Of a stretch of 64,000 nucleotides of DNA, positions 1 to 9,586 are shown piece after piece; position 1 is the first letter of the stretch, and every line of letters starts with the position of its first letter. The stretch lies in NCBI RefSeq assembly GCF_003724155.1, contig NZ_RJJQ01000001.1, positions 372,001-436,000 of the forward strand, read 5' to 3'. The position numbers and the translations under genes were made by a program. Origin of the DNA: Flexivirga caeni. Lineage in GTDB: Bacteria > Actinomycetota > Actinomycetes > Actinomycetales > Dermatophilaceae. The notes under the pieces were generated by a model that saw only the letters and a program-made list of their open reading frames with translations, did no database searches and was not told the DNA's origin.

Positions 1-2
1 TC

Positions 3-1814
3 GAGGTGCTCGGCCGCAGCGAGGTGCTCGGCTCGGGCCCGTACGACGCGGTTGACGCCGAGACCGCGCGCGAGATGCTCAAACAGCTGGCGCAGCTGGC
101 CGAGAACGAGCTCGCGGACAGCCTGCTCGACTCCGACCGCAACCCGCCGGTCTACGACCCGCAGACCAAGAGCGCGACCCTGCCGGAGGGCTTCAAGAAG
201 TCCTACCAGGCATACCTCGACTCCGGCTTCACCGCCGTCGACCTGCCCGAGGAGCTTGACGGCACCGTCGTGCCGCCGTCGCTGAAGTGGGCAATGAACG
301 AGCTCATCCTGGGCGCCAACCCCGCCATCGGCATGTATGCCGCGACCTTCGCGTTTGCCCGGCTGCTGTTCATCCTCGGCACCGACGATCAGAAGAAGCT
401 GGCCAAGTGGATGGCGGAGGGCGCGTGGGGCGGCACCATGGTGCTCACCGAGCCGGACGCGGGCTCCGATGTCGGCGCCGGGCGCACCAAGGCCGTGCAA
501 CAGCCGGACGGCACCTGGCACATCACCGGTGTGAAGCGCTTCATCACCTCCGCCGAGCAGGACATGACCGACAACATCGTGCACTTCGTGCTGGCGCGTC
601 CCGAGGGCGCGGGCGCCGGCACCAAGGGGTTGTCGCTCTTCATCGTGCCGAAGTTCCACGTCGACCTGGAAACCGGCGAGCTGGGCGAACGCAACGGCGT
701 CTACGTGACCAACGTCGAGCACAAGATGGGCCTGAAGGTCTCGACCACCTGCGAGCTGACCTTCGGCGACGGTGCGCCGGCCGTGGGGACGTTGCTCGGC
801 GACGTCCACGACGGCATCGCGCAGATGTTCCGCGTCATCGAGCACGCGCGAATGCTGGTGGGCACCAAGGCAATTGCGACCTTGTCGACCGGATATCTGA
901 ACGCACTCGACTACGCCAAGCAGCGCGTGCAGGGCGCCGACATGACGACGCCGGCCAAGGACGCGCCGCGCGTCACGATCACCCACCACCCGGACGTGCG
1001 CCGCAGCCTCATGCTGCAGAAGGCGTACGCCGAGGGCCTTCGCTCGCTGGTGCTTTACACCGCGTCGCAACAGGACATCGTGGACGCGGAGTTCCTGCGC
1101 ACCGGTTCCGAGCAGCCCGAGCCGGGTTCGCCCGCCGAGATGGCCGGCAGACTGAACGACCTCCTGCTGCCGATCGTCAAGGGCGTCGGGTCCGAACGCG
1201 CTTGGGTGCTGCTCGGCACCGAGTCACTGCAGACGTATGGCGGGTCCGGCTTCCTGCAGGACTACCCGATTGAGCAATACGTGCGTGACGCGAAGATCGA
1301 CACTCTCTACGAGGGCACCACCGCCATACAGGGCCAGGACTTCTTCTTCCGCAAGATCGTCAAGGACCAGTTCGCTTCCCTGATGTACCTCGCCGGCCAG
1401 ATCACCGAGACGGTCAAGGGCGGCGACGGACACGATGGGCTGCACCGCGAGCGCGAACTGCTCGGCACGGCGCTGGCGGACGTGCAGGGCATCGCCGAAT
1501 GGCTTGCCACCACGGCGATGTCGGCGCTCGAGGAGGGGAAGGCGACGGAGATCTACAAGGTCGGCCTCAACACCTCGCGCTTCCTGCTGGCTGCCGGCGA
1601 CCTGGTGATCGGCTGGCTGCTGCTGCGCGGCGCCGAGGTCGCGCAGGCTCGGCTGGACTCCGGCGACGCTGGCGCGGACACTGCGTTCTACCAGGGCAAG
1701 GTCGCTGCAGCGCGGTTCTACGCGGCGAACGTGCTGCCGAAGATCGCCGCCGAGCGTGCCATCGCGGAAGCCACCGACCTGGCGCTGATGGAGTTGCCGG
1801 AGGAGTCCTTCTGA
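3..1814 (+). CDS. Acyl-CoA dehydrogenase, FadE5-like (5' end outside window)
   Basis: Flavin-dependent alpha,beta-dehydrogenation of acyl-CoA in beta-oxidation. The reading frame is open to the left edge, and the residues before the first possible GTG (position 6) already look like family sequence, so the true start is upstream. About 603 residues remain, close to the roughly 610 of the large FadE5 class. Visible marks are the FAD/substrate loop [11 protein letters not shown] near residue 147 and [12 protein letters not shown] near 435, which carries the usual catalytic glutamate region. An extended C-terminal helical domain follows, typical of the long class. It is convergent with aroQ, 31 bp between the stops. 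Substrate chain length cannot be read from the sequence. Confidence 0.9.
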   Translation, partial: EVLGRSEVLGSGPYDAVDAETAREMLKQLAQLAENELADSLLDSDRNPPVYDPQTKSATLPEGFKKSYQAYLDSGFTAVDLPEELDGTVVPPSLKWAMNELILGANPAIGMYAATFAFARLLFILGTDDQKKLAKWMAEGAWGGTMVLTEPDAGSDVGAGRTKAVQQPDGTWHITGVKRFITSAEQDMTDNIVHFVLARPEGAGAGTKGLSLFIVPKFHVDLETGELGERNGVYVTNVEHKMGLKVSTTCELTFGDGAPAVGTLLGDVHDGIAQMFRVIEHARMLVGTKAIATLSTGYLNALDYAKQRVQGADMTTPAKDAPRVTITHHPDVRRSLMLQKAYAEGLRSLVLYTASQQDIVDAEFLRTGSEQPEPGSPAEMAGRLNDLLLPIVKGVGSERAWVLLGTESLQTYGGSGFLQDYPIEQYVRDAKIDTLYEGTTAIQGQDFFFRKIVKDQFASLMYLAGQITETVKGGDGHDGLHRERELLGTALADVQGIAEWLATTAMSALEEGKATEIYKVGLNTSRFLLAAGDLVIGWLLLRGAEVAQARLDSGDAGADTAFYQGKVAAARFYAANVLPKIAAERAIAEATDLALMELPEESF

Positions 1815-1845
1815 TTGAACGGAGGTGGGGCGGCGCCGCGTCCGC

Positions 1846-2286
1846 TCAGCGCTGGGTGAGGGCAGCGAGCCGGCGGAGCGCGAACTCGTAGCCGTCGGCA
1901 CCGCAGCCGACGATGACGCCCGACGCGAGGTCCGAGAGGTAGGAATGGTGCCGGAATGCCTCGCGGGCGAAGACATTCGAGACGTGCACCTCGACGAACG
2001 GCACCAGCCCCGCGGCCAGCGCGTCGCGGATCGCCACAGACGTGTGAGTGTAGGCGCCGGCGTTGAGCACGATGCCCGCGTCGTCCCGCCGCCGCTGAAT
2101 CTCGTCGACCAGGGCGCCCTCGTGGTTGCTCTGGAAGAACTCGAGGTCCAGGTCGAGCTCGGCCGCCACCTCGGTGCAGCGCCGCTCGACGTCCGCGAGA
2201 GTCGTCGCGCCATACAACCCGGGCTCACGGGTACCGAGCAGGTTGAGGTTCGGGCCGTTGAGCACGGCGATCGTCGAGCGCGTCAT
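1846..2286 (-). CDS. aroQ: 3-dehydroquinate dehydratase, type II
   Basis: Catalyses the third step of the shikimate pathway, 3-dehydroquinate to 3-dehydroshikimate, in the cytoplasm. The 146-residue length and motifs fit the type II dodecameric enzyme: [13 protein letters not shown] at the N-terminus with the lid arginine and tyrosine, [24 protein letters not shown], and [12 protein letters not shown] followed by RHHSYLS with the catalytic histidine region. The start is ATG at 2286; longer upstream reading frames only run through the neighbouring gene. It is last of three same-strand genes (gaps 28 and 40 bp), but no other shikimate gene is present, so co-transcription would be incidental. 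Confidence 0.95.
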   Translation of the reverse strand: MTRSTIAVLNGPNLNLLGTREPGLYGATTLADVERRCTEVAAELDLDLEFFQSNHEGALVDEIQRRRDDAGIVLNAGAYTHTSVAIRDALAAGLVPFVEVHVSNVFAREAFRHHSYLSDLASGVIVGCGADGYEFALRRLAALTQR

Positions 2287-2326
2287 GCGCCCATTATGGT
2301 CGTCCGCGAGCCGGTATGACGGAACG

Positions 2327-4162
2327 TCACCCGCCCGCCGCACGCAGCGCAAGCCGCAGCTCCGCGGGCGCGCCATCGACCAGTCGGACCGGAATGCCCC
2401 AATCCTGTTGGTAGACATGGCATGCCGCATGCTCGGGCAGCTCGCCGGTGATCGGATCGCCGTCACAGGCAGCCGCTCGCACCGAGATGTGCAGGACGCC
2501 TTCGCGGACGTCGCCGGCAAGCTGCAGGGTCCGCTCCAGACCCTGCGCAGCGCCGGCTCCGGATCGCAGCAGCGCCTCGGGGGCGGCCGTGACGGTGAGC
2601 TGGGTCGGGTCGCCATAACGCTTGTCGAGCTTCTGGCCGGTTGGCGGCACGAAATCGACGACGACGCGCACCGGCCCGGAGGCGAGCTCTGTCGCCGGAC
2701 GCTGTGTCTGCAGCGCAGCACCCGAAACCCGTGCCGCAGCAACAGGTATGGCGACCCGAACCACTGCATGGGCAGCCGACTCGACGACGATCAGCTGGGC
2801 ACCGTCCGGGCCGTCCTCGACAATCAGGTCACTCGGCTCAGCCAATCCCGTTGCGAGCGTGGCGACTTCGTTCGTGCCGGGGTCGTATCGCCGCACAGCA
2901 CCGTTGTAGGTGTCGGCGATGGCGACGCTGCCGTCGGGCAGTTCGGCGAGCCCGAGCGGGTGCTGCAGCAGCGCCTCACTCGCCGGACCGTCGACGTGGC
3001 CGAAGTCGAAGAGACCCTTGCCGATGGCAGTGTGAATCTGAAAGCCGTTGTCGGACAGGTCGATCCAACGCAGCGCCGACGTCTCGGAGTCGGCAAACCA
3101 AACTCGCGAACCATCCGCACTCGCCGCCAAGCCGGATGGCTGCGCAAGCAGGGCGTCATAGGCGCCATCGTCGAGCAACCCCTCCTGACTTGTGCCGGCG
3201 AGCACTGCGACCGAGTTGTCCTTCGGGTCGGTCGCGAGATGCAGCGCCCATAGTTGATGCGTGCCGGCCATGGCGACGACGACTCGGTCGATCCACCACG
3301 CGAGATCCCATGGCGTCGAGAGCGGCTGGGTCAGTGCAGCGCCGCTGCCGGAACGCTCGCGCAGCTGCTCTCCGGTGCCGGCTTGTAGCCGAATCTTCCC
3401 GTCCGACAGGCGAATAGAGAAGATCTGATGCCGTACGCTGTCCGCCACCACCGCGTCGTACCCGAGGCGTTCAGCCGTATCGGCCGGCAGCACGAGCACG
3501 CCATGAGGTGAGTCGAAGACCGACGCGTCCCCGAATCGCGCACGCTCGGTCTCCAGGTCTGCCTCCAACTGCACCACCTGATGGTGCGCGGTGTCGGACA
3601 CCAGGTAGCTGCCATCGCCGACGGCAGCGAGCTTGCCCGGAAAGCGCAGTGCGGTGACGGGTGTGGCGGGCTCGACATACGGCCTGGACCCGGAGCGCAG
3701 CGTCCCTTTCGCTGCGTGCTCGTCCAGCAGCTCGCGGATCAGCACCTCGAGGCCGTACGCGTGTCCCTCTCCGGAGAACTGGCCGACGACGTAACCCTCA
3801 GGGTCGATCACGACGAGCGTCGGCCACGCGCGAGCCCCGAAGGCATCCCAGGTGCGCAATTCCGGGTCGTCCAGGACCGGGTGGTGCACGGCGTAGCGCT
3901 CGACGGCCTGCCGGAGCGCAGCCGGGTCGGCTTCGTGCTCGAACTTCGGCGAGTGGACGCCGATCAGGACCAGTTGATCGGCGAATTCGGTTTCCAGCGG
4001 GCGCAATTCGTCCAGGACGTGCAAGCAGTTGACGCAGCAGAAAGTCCAGAAGTCGAGCACCACAACCTGGCCCTGCAGGTCGGACAACCGGACATCGGCG
4101 CCGCCGGTGTTAAGCCAGCCGCGGCCGATCAGCTCGGGTGCGCGCACGCGCAGTCTCGTCAT
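2327..4162 (-). CDS. NHL-repeat protein with N-terminal thioredoxin-like domain (NHLRC2-type)
   Basis: 611 residues. Residues 1-150 form a thioredoxin/TlpA-like domain with a cysteine cluster FCCVNC (C42, C43, C46), so the redox pair would be C43-x-x-C46. It is followed by an NHL/beta-propeller region (about 160-470) and a C-terminal beta domain. No signal peptide or membrane segment is visible, so it is probably cytoplasmic. Family members are found from bacteria to animals, and the bacterial substrate is not established. The start ATG lies in a GTATGAC motif. A small membrane protein gene is 28 bp upstream and aroQ 40 bp downstream on the same strand. Confidence 0.8.
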   Translation of the reverse strand: MTRLRVRAPELIGRGWLNTGGADVRLSDLQGQVVVLDFWTFCCVNCLHVLDELRPLETEFADQLVLIGVHSPKFEHEADPAALRQAVERYAVHHPVLDDPELRTWDAFGARAWPTLVVIDPEGYVVGQFSGEGHAYGLEVLIRELLDEHAAKGTLRSGSRPYVEPATPVTALRFPGKLAAVGDGSYLVSDTAHHQVVQLEADLETERARFGDASVFDSPHGVLVLPADTAERLGYDAVVADSVRHQIFSIRLSDGKIRLQAGTGEQLRERSGSGAALTQPLSTPWDLAWWIDRVVVAMAGTHQLWALHLATDPKDNSVAVLAGTSQEGLLDDGAYDALLAQPSGLAASADGSRVWFADSETSALRWIDLSDNGFQIHTAIGKGLFDFGHVDGPASEALLQHPLGLAELPDGSVAIADTYNGAVRRYDPGTNEVATLATGLAEPSDLIVEDGPDGAQLIVVESAAHAVVRVAIPVAAARVSGAALQTQRPATELASGPVRVVVDFVPPTGQKLDKRYGDPTQLTVTAAPEALLRSGAGAAQGLERTLQLAGDVREGVLHISVRAAACDGDPITGELPEHAACHVYQQDWGIPVRLVDGAPAELRLALRAAGG

Positions 4163-4190
4163 ACGCCCATGGTCGCGCGGCGGTGAGCCG

Positions 4191-4619
4191 CTACCGCACG
4201 CGGCCCCGCGTGGTCGGGTAGTCCGGCCGTGACCGGTGGAGCGCGGGCAGGCCGCCGCTCGCGATCAGCTTCGCGATCTGCGGGATGCGCTCGCGCGACG
4301 GACCCCAGCCCTTGACCTGCTCCGCCGCTTGCAACCGGCCGCGCTGTGTGACCTCGATGGTCCACGGTTTGCCGAAGATCGACCGCGCAATCATCACGAG
4401 CGGGAAGAACAGGAGCAACAGCAGAAACTCACCGAGGAAGATCACGAGGATCACGATCATCGGCACCAGGATGATCCCGAGGATGATCAAGCTGATCGGA
4501 TCGTCGCCGATGTCCGGGATGTTGATCCAGTCCAGATCCCTCGCCTTCGCCTTGCGTCGCCACGGCAGCCACTTGCGGCGCACGCGGTACTTCTCGCCGT
4601 TCGGTGCCACGACCTTCAT
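4191..4619 (-). CDS. Small membrane protein, unknown function
   Basis: 142 residues. The N-terminus is basic (MKVVAPNGEKYRVRRKW). Residues 45-80 form a very hydrophobic stretch, probably one long or two closely spaced membrane helices. The C-terminal 50 residues are hydrophilic and basic. I do not recognise a family. It is first of three co-oriented genes, followed 28 bp later by the NHL/thioredoxin protein, which suggests but does not prove an operon. The ATG at 4619 is the only start that includes the basic N-terminus. Confidence 0.65.
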   Translation of the reverse strand: MKVVAPNGEKYRVRRKWLPWRRKAKARDLDWINIPDIGDDPISLIILGIILVPMIVILVIFLGEFLLLLLFFPLVMIARSIFGKPWTIEVTQRGRLQAAEQVKGWGPSRERIPQIAKLIASGGLPALHRSRPDYPTTRGRVR

Positions 4620-4738
4620 CTGGTGTCCTTCACGTCCGGTGGGTCTGCGATGCAGACGGTAGCTGCAGGGTCCGTTCCGGCGGTCAGCTGGTGGGACGGC
4701 GGTGTCCGTATGCCGGGCACCGTCATACCATTTCGCGT

Positions 4739-5365
4739 ATGACGCAGTACCTCTCGTTCGTCGCGCTCGCCATCGTGCTGGCCATCGCTCCCGGCCCTGA
4801 CTCGCTGCTGACCCTGCGCAGCACGCTGATCGGTGGCCGGCGACGTGGAGCGTGGACAGCAGTCGGCATCCTCGTCGCCAACATCGTGCAAGGCGTCCTC
4901 GCGGCGTCCGGGCTCGGTGCGATCCTGGTGCACGCCGAGACCGTCTTCCGGATCATCAAGTGGGTCGGCGCGGCATACCTCGCCTATCTCGGGTTCCTCG
5001 CGATCCGGGCTGCCTGGCGGATGCAGTCCGGGGAAGCCGCGGTGGTGACCGGTGCCGCGATGCGGCGCAGCCCGTGGTCGGCCGCCCGGCAGGGCTTCCT
5101 GTGCAACATCACCAACCCGAAGGTGCTGGCCTTCAACATCGCGGTGCTGCCGCAGTTCGTCGGCGAACACGCAAGCGTGGCAACGCTGCTCACCTATGCG
5201 ATGACCCTCGCCGCAGTGGGTTCCGTCGTGCTCGTCGCCCTCGTCGCGATTGCCGGCATCGCGTCGCGCGTGCTGCAGCGAGTCACCGTCCGACGCTCCA
5301 TCGAAGGCGCCACCGGTGTCGTGATGCTCGGCTTTGCCGGCGCGCTCGTCGCCGAATCGAGCTGA
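4739..5365 (+). CDS. LysE/RhtB-family amino-acid exporter
   Basis: 208 residues, close to the usual 205-210 of LysE/RhtB permeases that export amino acids such as lysine, homoserine or threonine across the membrane. The N-terminal APGPDSLLTLRSTLIGG matches the family hallmark (PGP followed by a GxxxG-like stretch). The conserved NITNPKVLAFNIAVLPQF comes after the central loop, and about six hydrophobic segments are visible. The ATG is inside a GTATGAC motif. It is convergent with the nitrilase gene; a three-copy hairpin repeat fills the gap. The transported substrate is not predictable. Confidence 0.85.
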   Translation: MTQYLSFVALAIVLAIAPGPDSLLTLRSTLIGGRRRGAWTAVGILVANIVQGVLAASGLGAILVHAETVFRIIKWVGAAYLAYLGFLAIRAAWRMQSGEAAVVTGAAMRRSPWSAARQGFLCNITNPKVLAFNIAVLPQFVGEHASVATLLTYAMTLAAVGSVVLVALVAIAGIASRVLQRVTVRRSIEGATGVVMLGFAGALVAESS

Positions 5366-5403
5366 GTTTCGGGTCGGGTCGCTGCGCGGCGGGCCTGGGG
5401 CGT

Positions 5404-5540
5404 CCCGAAGGCGCGACCGTCGAGACTTAGGGACGCGAAACCGGCGGTATGGCGCCCCGAAGGCGCGACCGTCGAGACTTAGGGACGCGAAACTCGCCCC
5501 CGACCGTCCCGAAACCTCGACCGTCGAGACTTAGGGACGG
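5404..5540. repeat. Three tandem 52-bp repeats with hairpin potential
   Basis: Copies start at 5404, 5456 and 5508, an exact 52-bp period. The first two share 38 identical bases (5404-5441 and 5456-5493). The third is diverged (5508-5540) but keeps GACCGTCGAGACTTAGGGAC. CGTCCCGAAG at the start of a unit pairs with CTTAGGGACG near its end, and CGAC/GTCG can pair inside the loop, so each unit can fold. The array fills the gap between convergent lysE and nitrilase genes and may act as a two-way terminator. Spacers are only 14 bp, so it is not a CRISPR array. Confidence 0.85.
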
Positions 5541-5559
5541 ACCGCGGGCGGCGCGTGGC

Positions 5560-6354
5560 CTACAGCCGGCGGTCGCGCAGCACTGGGAAAGCGTCGCGGA
5601 ACTCCGCCACCGCAGCCGGGTCGATGTCGACGCGCAGCACTTCCGGGCCGGTGCCCGCCTCAGCCAGCACCTCGCCGGTGGGCGCGATGACCGCGCTGTG
5701 GCCGCCCATCTCGGTGCCTGCGTGCGTGCCCGCGGTGTTGCAGCCGATCACGAAGCACTGGTCCTCGATCGCCCGGGCCCGCAGCAGCAACGACCACGCC
5801 TCGACCCGTGCTGCCGGCCACGCAGCAGGTATGACGAAGAGCGCCGCCCCGCGATCCACCTGTGCTCGGTAGAGCTCGGGAAACCGCAGGTCGTAGCAGG
5901 TCGACAGGCCCGCCTGCACCCCGGCGAGGTCGGTGACGACGACGTCCTCGCCGGCCTCCATCAGCTTGGGTTCGCCGCCCCCGAAACCGAAACGGTGGAT
6001 CTTGCGGTAGGTCGCGGCGACCCTCCCATCCGGCGCGATCAGCACCGACGTGTTCCACAACGACTTCCCTTCGGGCCCGGTCTCGCCGGACGACGGGTGC
6101 TCCGCGATCGAACCGCCGTGCAGCCAGACGCCGGCGTCGCGGGCAGCGTCCGCGAGCGCCGCGATGACCGGGCCGCCCAGGTCCTGCGACCGCTGTGGCC
6201 AGTCTCGGTAGGAGAACCCGCCGGCCGACCACAGCTCAGGAAGCACCACGAGGTCTGCGCCACTCTCGGCATGCACCAGCCCGGTCACCCGCGCGGTGCG
6301 CTCGGCGACCGACTCCGTGTCGTCATACGCCAACTGGACGACGGCAATTCGCAT
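5560..6354 (-). CDS. Carbon-nitrogen hydrolase (nitrilase superfamily)
   Basis: 264 residues with the nitrilase-fold catalytic triad visible in order: E40 in LVVLPELW, K118 in YRKIHRFGF and C153 in LSTCYDLRFPELY. The group includes omega-amidases and deaminated-glutathione amidases; the YRKIHRFGFGGGE context is typical of the NIT2/YafV-like amidase branch, but the substrate is inferred only. Of two possible starts I chose ATG 6354, because an AAGGGA Shine-Dalgarno lies 9 nt upstream; a TTG at 6363 is the alternative. It starts 5 bp after the end of the CopD-CtaG gene on the same strand, so the two are probably co-transcribed. Confidence 0.88.
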   Translation of the reverse strand: MRIAVVQLAYDDTESVAERTARVTGLVHAESGADLVVLPELWSAGGFSYRDWPQRSQDLGGPVIAALADAARDAGVWLHGGSIAEHPSSGETGPEGKSLWNTSVLIAPDGRVAATYRKIHRFGFGGGEPKLMEAGEDVVVTDLAGVQAGLSTCYDLRFPELYRAQVDRGAALFVIPAAWPAARVEAWSLLLRARAIEDQCFVIGCNTAGTHAGTEMGGHSAVIAPTGEVLAEAGTGPEVLRVDIDPAAVAEFRDAFPVLRDRRL

Positions 6355-6359
6355 GGCGA

Positions 6360-8381
6360 TCAATCCCTTTCGGTAGTCCGGCTTCCGGTGGCCTCAGCAC
6401 GAGCACGCGCCGCGAGATAGTCGTTGTACGCATTCAACTCCGCGTCGCCGTCACGAGCAGCCTGGCGCTCGGCTCGCTCGCCCGCGGCGCGATCGCTGCG
6501 ATACCACTCGGAGGCGATCAGCATGGCGAACATGAACGTCGGGAACTCCCCTGCGCCCCACGCGACGGTGCCCGCGCGCTGCTGGTCGACCAGCGGGTTC
6601 GGCACCCAGGACAGGTGCAGCACCGAGAAGAAGTCGGGCGCCAGCAGCGTGGTGCCCGTCATCATCGCGACGCCGAAGAACGCGTGGAAGGCGATCGCGA
6701 TCAGCAGGACGAGCATCCGGATCGGCGGCGCCCAGCGCTTCGGCCCGGGGTCGATGCCGACGAGCGAGTAGGCATAGACGTAGCCGGTGATCATGAAGTG
6801 GGTCACCATCAGCACGTGCCCGGTGTGCGTGGTGAGCGAGAGGTAGAACCACGGCGAGTAGTAGAACGCGATCAGCGTGCCGAAGGAGAGCGTCGCGGCG
6901 ATGACCGGGTTGGCGAAGAACCCGAAGATCCGTGAGTGCATGACCGCCAGCAGGATCTCCCGCGGGCCGAGCGTGCCGTCGGAGCGCTTCGGCAGGGCGC
7001 GCATCGCAAGGGTCACGATGCCGCCGCGCACCAGGCAGATCGGCACCAGCATGGACACGCCCATGTGCATCAGCATGTGCATGGAGAACACGACGTGGCC
7101 GTAGATCGCGGGGGCACCGTCGACGAAGTAAACGAAGCACGCCCACCCGCAGATCCACCAGACGGTGCGGGCGACCGGCCACTTGTCGCCACGGCGGTGC
7201 AGCCGCCATACCCAGTGCAGATAGACCCCGAGCGCGATCACGGCGACCGCGGTGAACAGCCACTCGACCCGCCAGGCCGCGAACCAGCTGCTGGTCACCA
7301 GCGGCGCAGGCGTCGGGAAATCGGTCAGCGAGAACGCGATATCGGTTTTCTGCAGCGGTGATTGGCCGGACACGGGCGGCTGCGAGCGCGACAATGCCGC
7401 GCCGAGGCCGATGGCGACCACCATCACCAGCCCTTCGAGTGCCGCCAGTCGCCCGAAGGCCGCCCGACCCGTCTTCGACGAACTGTCGACCCGGAGCCGG
7501 TCGACCACCCGGTGCCGCTGGAACCAGCCGAGCACGCCGAGCGCGAGCAGCGCCGCGACCTTGGCCAGCGCGATCACGGAGTACCGCGAGTCCAGCCCGC
7601 CGAAACCGCCCAGCCGGATCCACGCGTTGAGCAGGCCGGAGAGGCCCACGATCGCATAGCACCAGGTCGCGATCGCCGAGAACCGCGCGACCACGTCGGG
7701 TGCGCCCTTGCCGAGCCGCGGCCACATCAGGAGTATGGCGAGCAGCCCGCCCACCCACAGCGCCACGCCGAGCAGGTGGAACGCCAGCGAGTTGACGGCC
7801 GCGTCGTGGTCGTTGCTGCCGGCGGCGTGCCCGACCAACGCGAGCGGCCACAGCGAGACGAGCGCGCCGAAGAAAAGCCACGCCTGCCCGTCACGGCCGG
7901 CTCCCGCGAAGCACGCGATCGCGATGGCCAGCCCCACCAGCGCGGTGATCGCCGGGTTGCGCAGGAGTTCGAGTTGCCAGGTCCAGCGCCATACTCCGGT
8001 CCAGAAACCGCTGGACCCGACGCGCACCCCGGCGTCGTCGGCATACCCGAGCACGACGCTCACGACACCGAAAAAGGCCCAGGAGAGGGCCGACCAGGCG
8101 GCATACCGGCCGACGCGGAAACGACGCGCGGTCTTGGCGCCCTCGGGCATCAACAGCCCGCCGAGCAGCAGCAACCCGACGGTTAGCGCGATCGACAGCT
8201 CGAAGAGCATCGTGGCGAGCGGCAGCCCCCAGCGCACGGTCGCGCCGGGGTCGAGCAGTTGCAGCTTGTCGGCCGCTCCGGTGAACTGCAGCGCGGCGGC
8301 GCAGGCGATCAGCCCGGCAAGCGCGGCGATGGCGATCGGCCGGCCGGTCGACGTCGGACGGGCGCTGGGCTGACTGGTCAC
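6360..8381 (-). CDS. CopD-CtaG fusion copper membrane protein
   Basis: 673 residues, nearly all membrane helices. The N-terminal half (about 1-330) resembles the CopD copper-import domain, including LVGHAAGSNDHDAAVNSLAFHLL-type histidines. The C-terminal half (about 370-640) is a caa3-type CtaG cytochrome c oxidase assembly domain with histidine/methionine-rich segments such as HVVFSMHMLMHMG and HTGHVLMVTHFM, likely copper ligands. Separate genes in many bacteria are fused here, as often in actinobacteria. The likely role is copper delivery to respiratory oxidase. The start is GTG at 8381; the gene upstream is divergent, 74 bp away. Confidence 0.85.
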   Translation of the reverse strand: MTSQPSARPTSTGRPIAIAALAGLIACAAALQFTGAADKLQLLDPGATVRWGLPLATMLFELSIALTVGLLLLGGLLMPEGAKTARRFRVGRYAAWSALSWAFFGVVSVVLGYADDAGVRVGSSGFWTGVWRWTWQLELLRNPAITALVGLAIAIACFAGAGRDGQAWLFFGALVSLWPLALVGHAAGSNDHDAAVNSLAFHLLGVALWVGGLLAILLMWPRLGKGAPDVVARFSAIATWCYAIVGLSGLLNAWIRLGGFGGLDSRYSVIALAKVAALLALGVLGWFQRHRVVDRLRVDSSSKTGRAAFGRLAALEGLVMVVAIGLGAALSRSQPPVSGQSPLQKTDIAFSLTDFPTPAPLVTSSWFAAWRVEWLFTAVAVIALGVYLHWVWRLHRRGDKWPVARTVWWICGWACFVYFVDGAPAIYGHVVFSMHMLMHMGVSMLVPICLVRGGIVTLAMRALPKRSDGTLGPREILLAVMHSRIFGFFANPVIAATLSFGTLIAFYYSPWFYLSLTTHTGHVLMVTHFMITGYVYAYSLVGIDPGPKRWAPPIRMLVLLIAIAFHAFFGVAMMTGTTLLAPDFFSVLHLSWVPNPLVDQQRAGTVAWGAGEFPTFMFAMLIASEWYRSDRAAGERAERQAARDGDAELNAYNDYLAARARAEATGSRTTERD

Positions 8382-8455
8382 CCGAGAAGGTTAAGTCCCG
8401 CAGCCTGTGGTCGATCCGGTCGGTGCAGCGGCGGGTAGCGGCTACCTTGGTCGGT

Positions 8456-9343
8456 ATGTCGACACGACCGCTCCCACCGGAAACCCTCGACGAACTGGTG
8501 GCGGCGTATGCCGGCACGGCGCAGGCCGTGCTCGACCTCGGCCTCACCTGCCGGCCCGAAGACTTCGGCAAGCCGACCCAGTGTCCCGGATGGACCGTCA
8601 AGGATCAGATCTCGCACGTCGTCGGGCTGGAGTCCGGCTTCGTAACCGGCGAGTTCAACCAGGTGGAGGTGCCCGAATATCCGTGGATCCGCAGCGATTT
8701 CGGGCGTTTCATGGAGCAGGCGGTGGAGGAGCGCCGCTCCCGCACCGGCCACGAGGTCGTCCAGGAGCTCGCACACGTGCTGCCCCGCCGGTTGCGGGCG
8801 CTGCGCGATCCTGGCAACACCCTGGACACTCCCGTCACCCCGGTGCTCGGCGGACTCGCCACTCTCGGGGAGCAGCTGCCGGTGCGCATCATCGACATCT
8901 GGTGCCACGAACAGGACCTGCGCGAGGCGCTCGGCCGCCCGGGCAACCTCGACTCGCCGGCCGCGGCAGCCTTCGTGAACACCGTGCTGCAGGCGTTCCC
9001 GGCCCGGGCCGCCAAGGCCGGACTGCAGCCGGGCACCTCGGTGATCATCGAGTCCACCGGGCCGGTGCTCGCGCGGGAGGGCGTGCGCATCACCCCGAAA
9101 CCGGACGGCACGCTGTGGGGCGAGTCGCTCTTCTCGGGGCAGGCGCACGTCGACGAGACGGACGAAACCACCGGCGAAGTCATCATCGTGCCGAAGGGCT
9201 CGATCACCACGATCCGGCTGACCACTGAGGCACTCACCCGGCGCGGAGCGGGCCGGGTGCCGACCGCAGACCTGCGCTACACGGTTGACGGCGACCCGTC
9301 CGTCGCCGCCGCCGTCCTGAACCGCCTGGCCGTCACCCCCTGA
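8456..9343 (+). CDS. Maleylpyruvate isomerase-family mycothiol-dependent enzyme
   Basis: 295 residues with a DinB-like four-helix N-terminal domain (about 1-160), including CPGWTVKDQISHVVGLESGF and LPVRIIDIWCHEQDLREALGRPG. The histidines H62-like, H155-like and the HEQDLR motif are the metal-binding pattern of the mycothiol-dependent maleylpyruvate isomerase family. A C-terminal beta-rich domain completes the TIGR03083-type architecture. Mycothiol as cofactor is inferred from the family; the actual substrate is unknown. The ATG is in a GTATGTC motif. A second family member lies at 16403-17098. Confidence 0.8.
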   Translation: MSTRPLPPETLDELVAAYAGTAQAVLDLGLTCRPEDFGKPTQCPGWTVKDQISHVVGLESGFVTGEFNQVEVPEYPWIRSDFGRFMEQAVEERRSRTGHEVVQELAHVLPRRLRALRDPGNTLDTPVTPVLGGLATLGEQLPVRIIDIWCHEQDLREALGRPGNLDSPAAAAFVNTVLQAFPARAAKAGLQPGTSVIIESTGPVLAREGVRITPKPDGTLWGESLFSGQAHVDETDETTGEVIIVPKGSITTIRLTTEALTRRGAGRVPTADLRYTVDGDPSVAAAVLNRLAVTP

Positions 9344-9444
9344 GCCCCGGGCTGTATGCCGCCCGCGGCGTCGCTGCGCCGCCTGCTGACTCGGTCGCGC
9401 CGCCCGCTCGGGGCGCCGCGTGACACCCCTCACAGCGTTTCGAT

Positions 9445-9489
9445 TTGGAACATCGGCCCCCAATGCATATAGTTGCTTGTTGCAAACAA
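9445..9489 (+). promoter_or_regulatory. Promoter and MarR-type operator of the marR-exporter operon
   Basis: A -35 box TTGGAA (9445-9450) and a -10 box TATAGT (9468-9473) are separated by exactly 17 bp. Immediately overlapping the -10 is TTGCTTGTTGCAAACAA (9473-9489), an inverted repeat with 7-bp arms, 6 of 7 matched, around TTG. Transcription would start near 9480, leaving a leader of about 107 nt before the MarR gene. A repressor on this site would block the promoter, which fits autorepression by the first gene of the operon. Confidence 0.7.
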
Positions 9490-9586
9490 ATGAGCAGACC
9501 CGCGGACTTCTGCCGGGCCATGGACCAAGCAGCCGCCCGGCTGCCGGCCCGACCTCCTCGACCGGCCCGAACCTCAGGAAGACCCC

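Noticed and set aside
5404-5540. Possible CRISPR array
   Set aside because: Only three units, the third degenerate, with 14-bp spacers and no cas genes.
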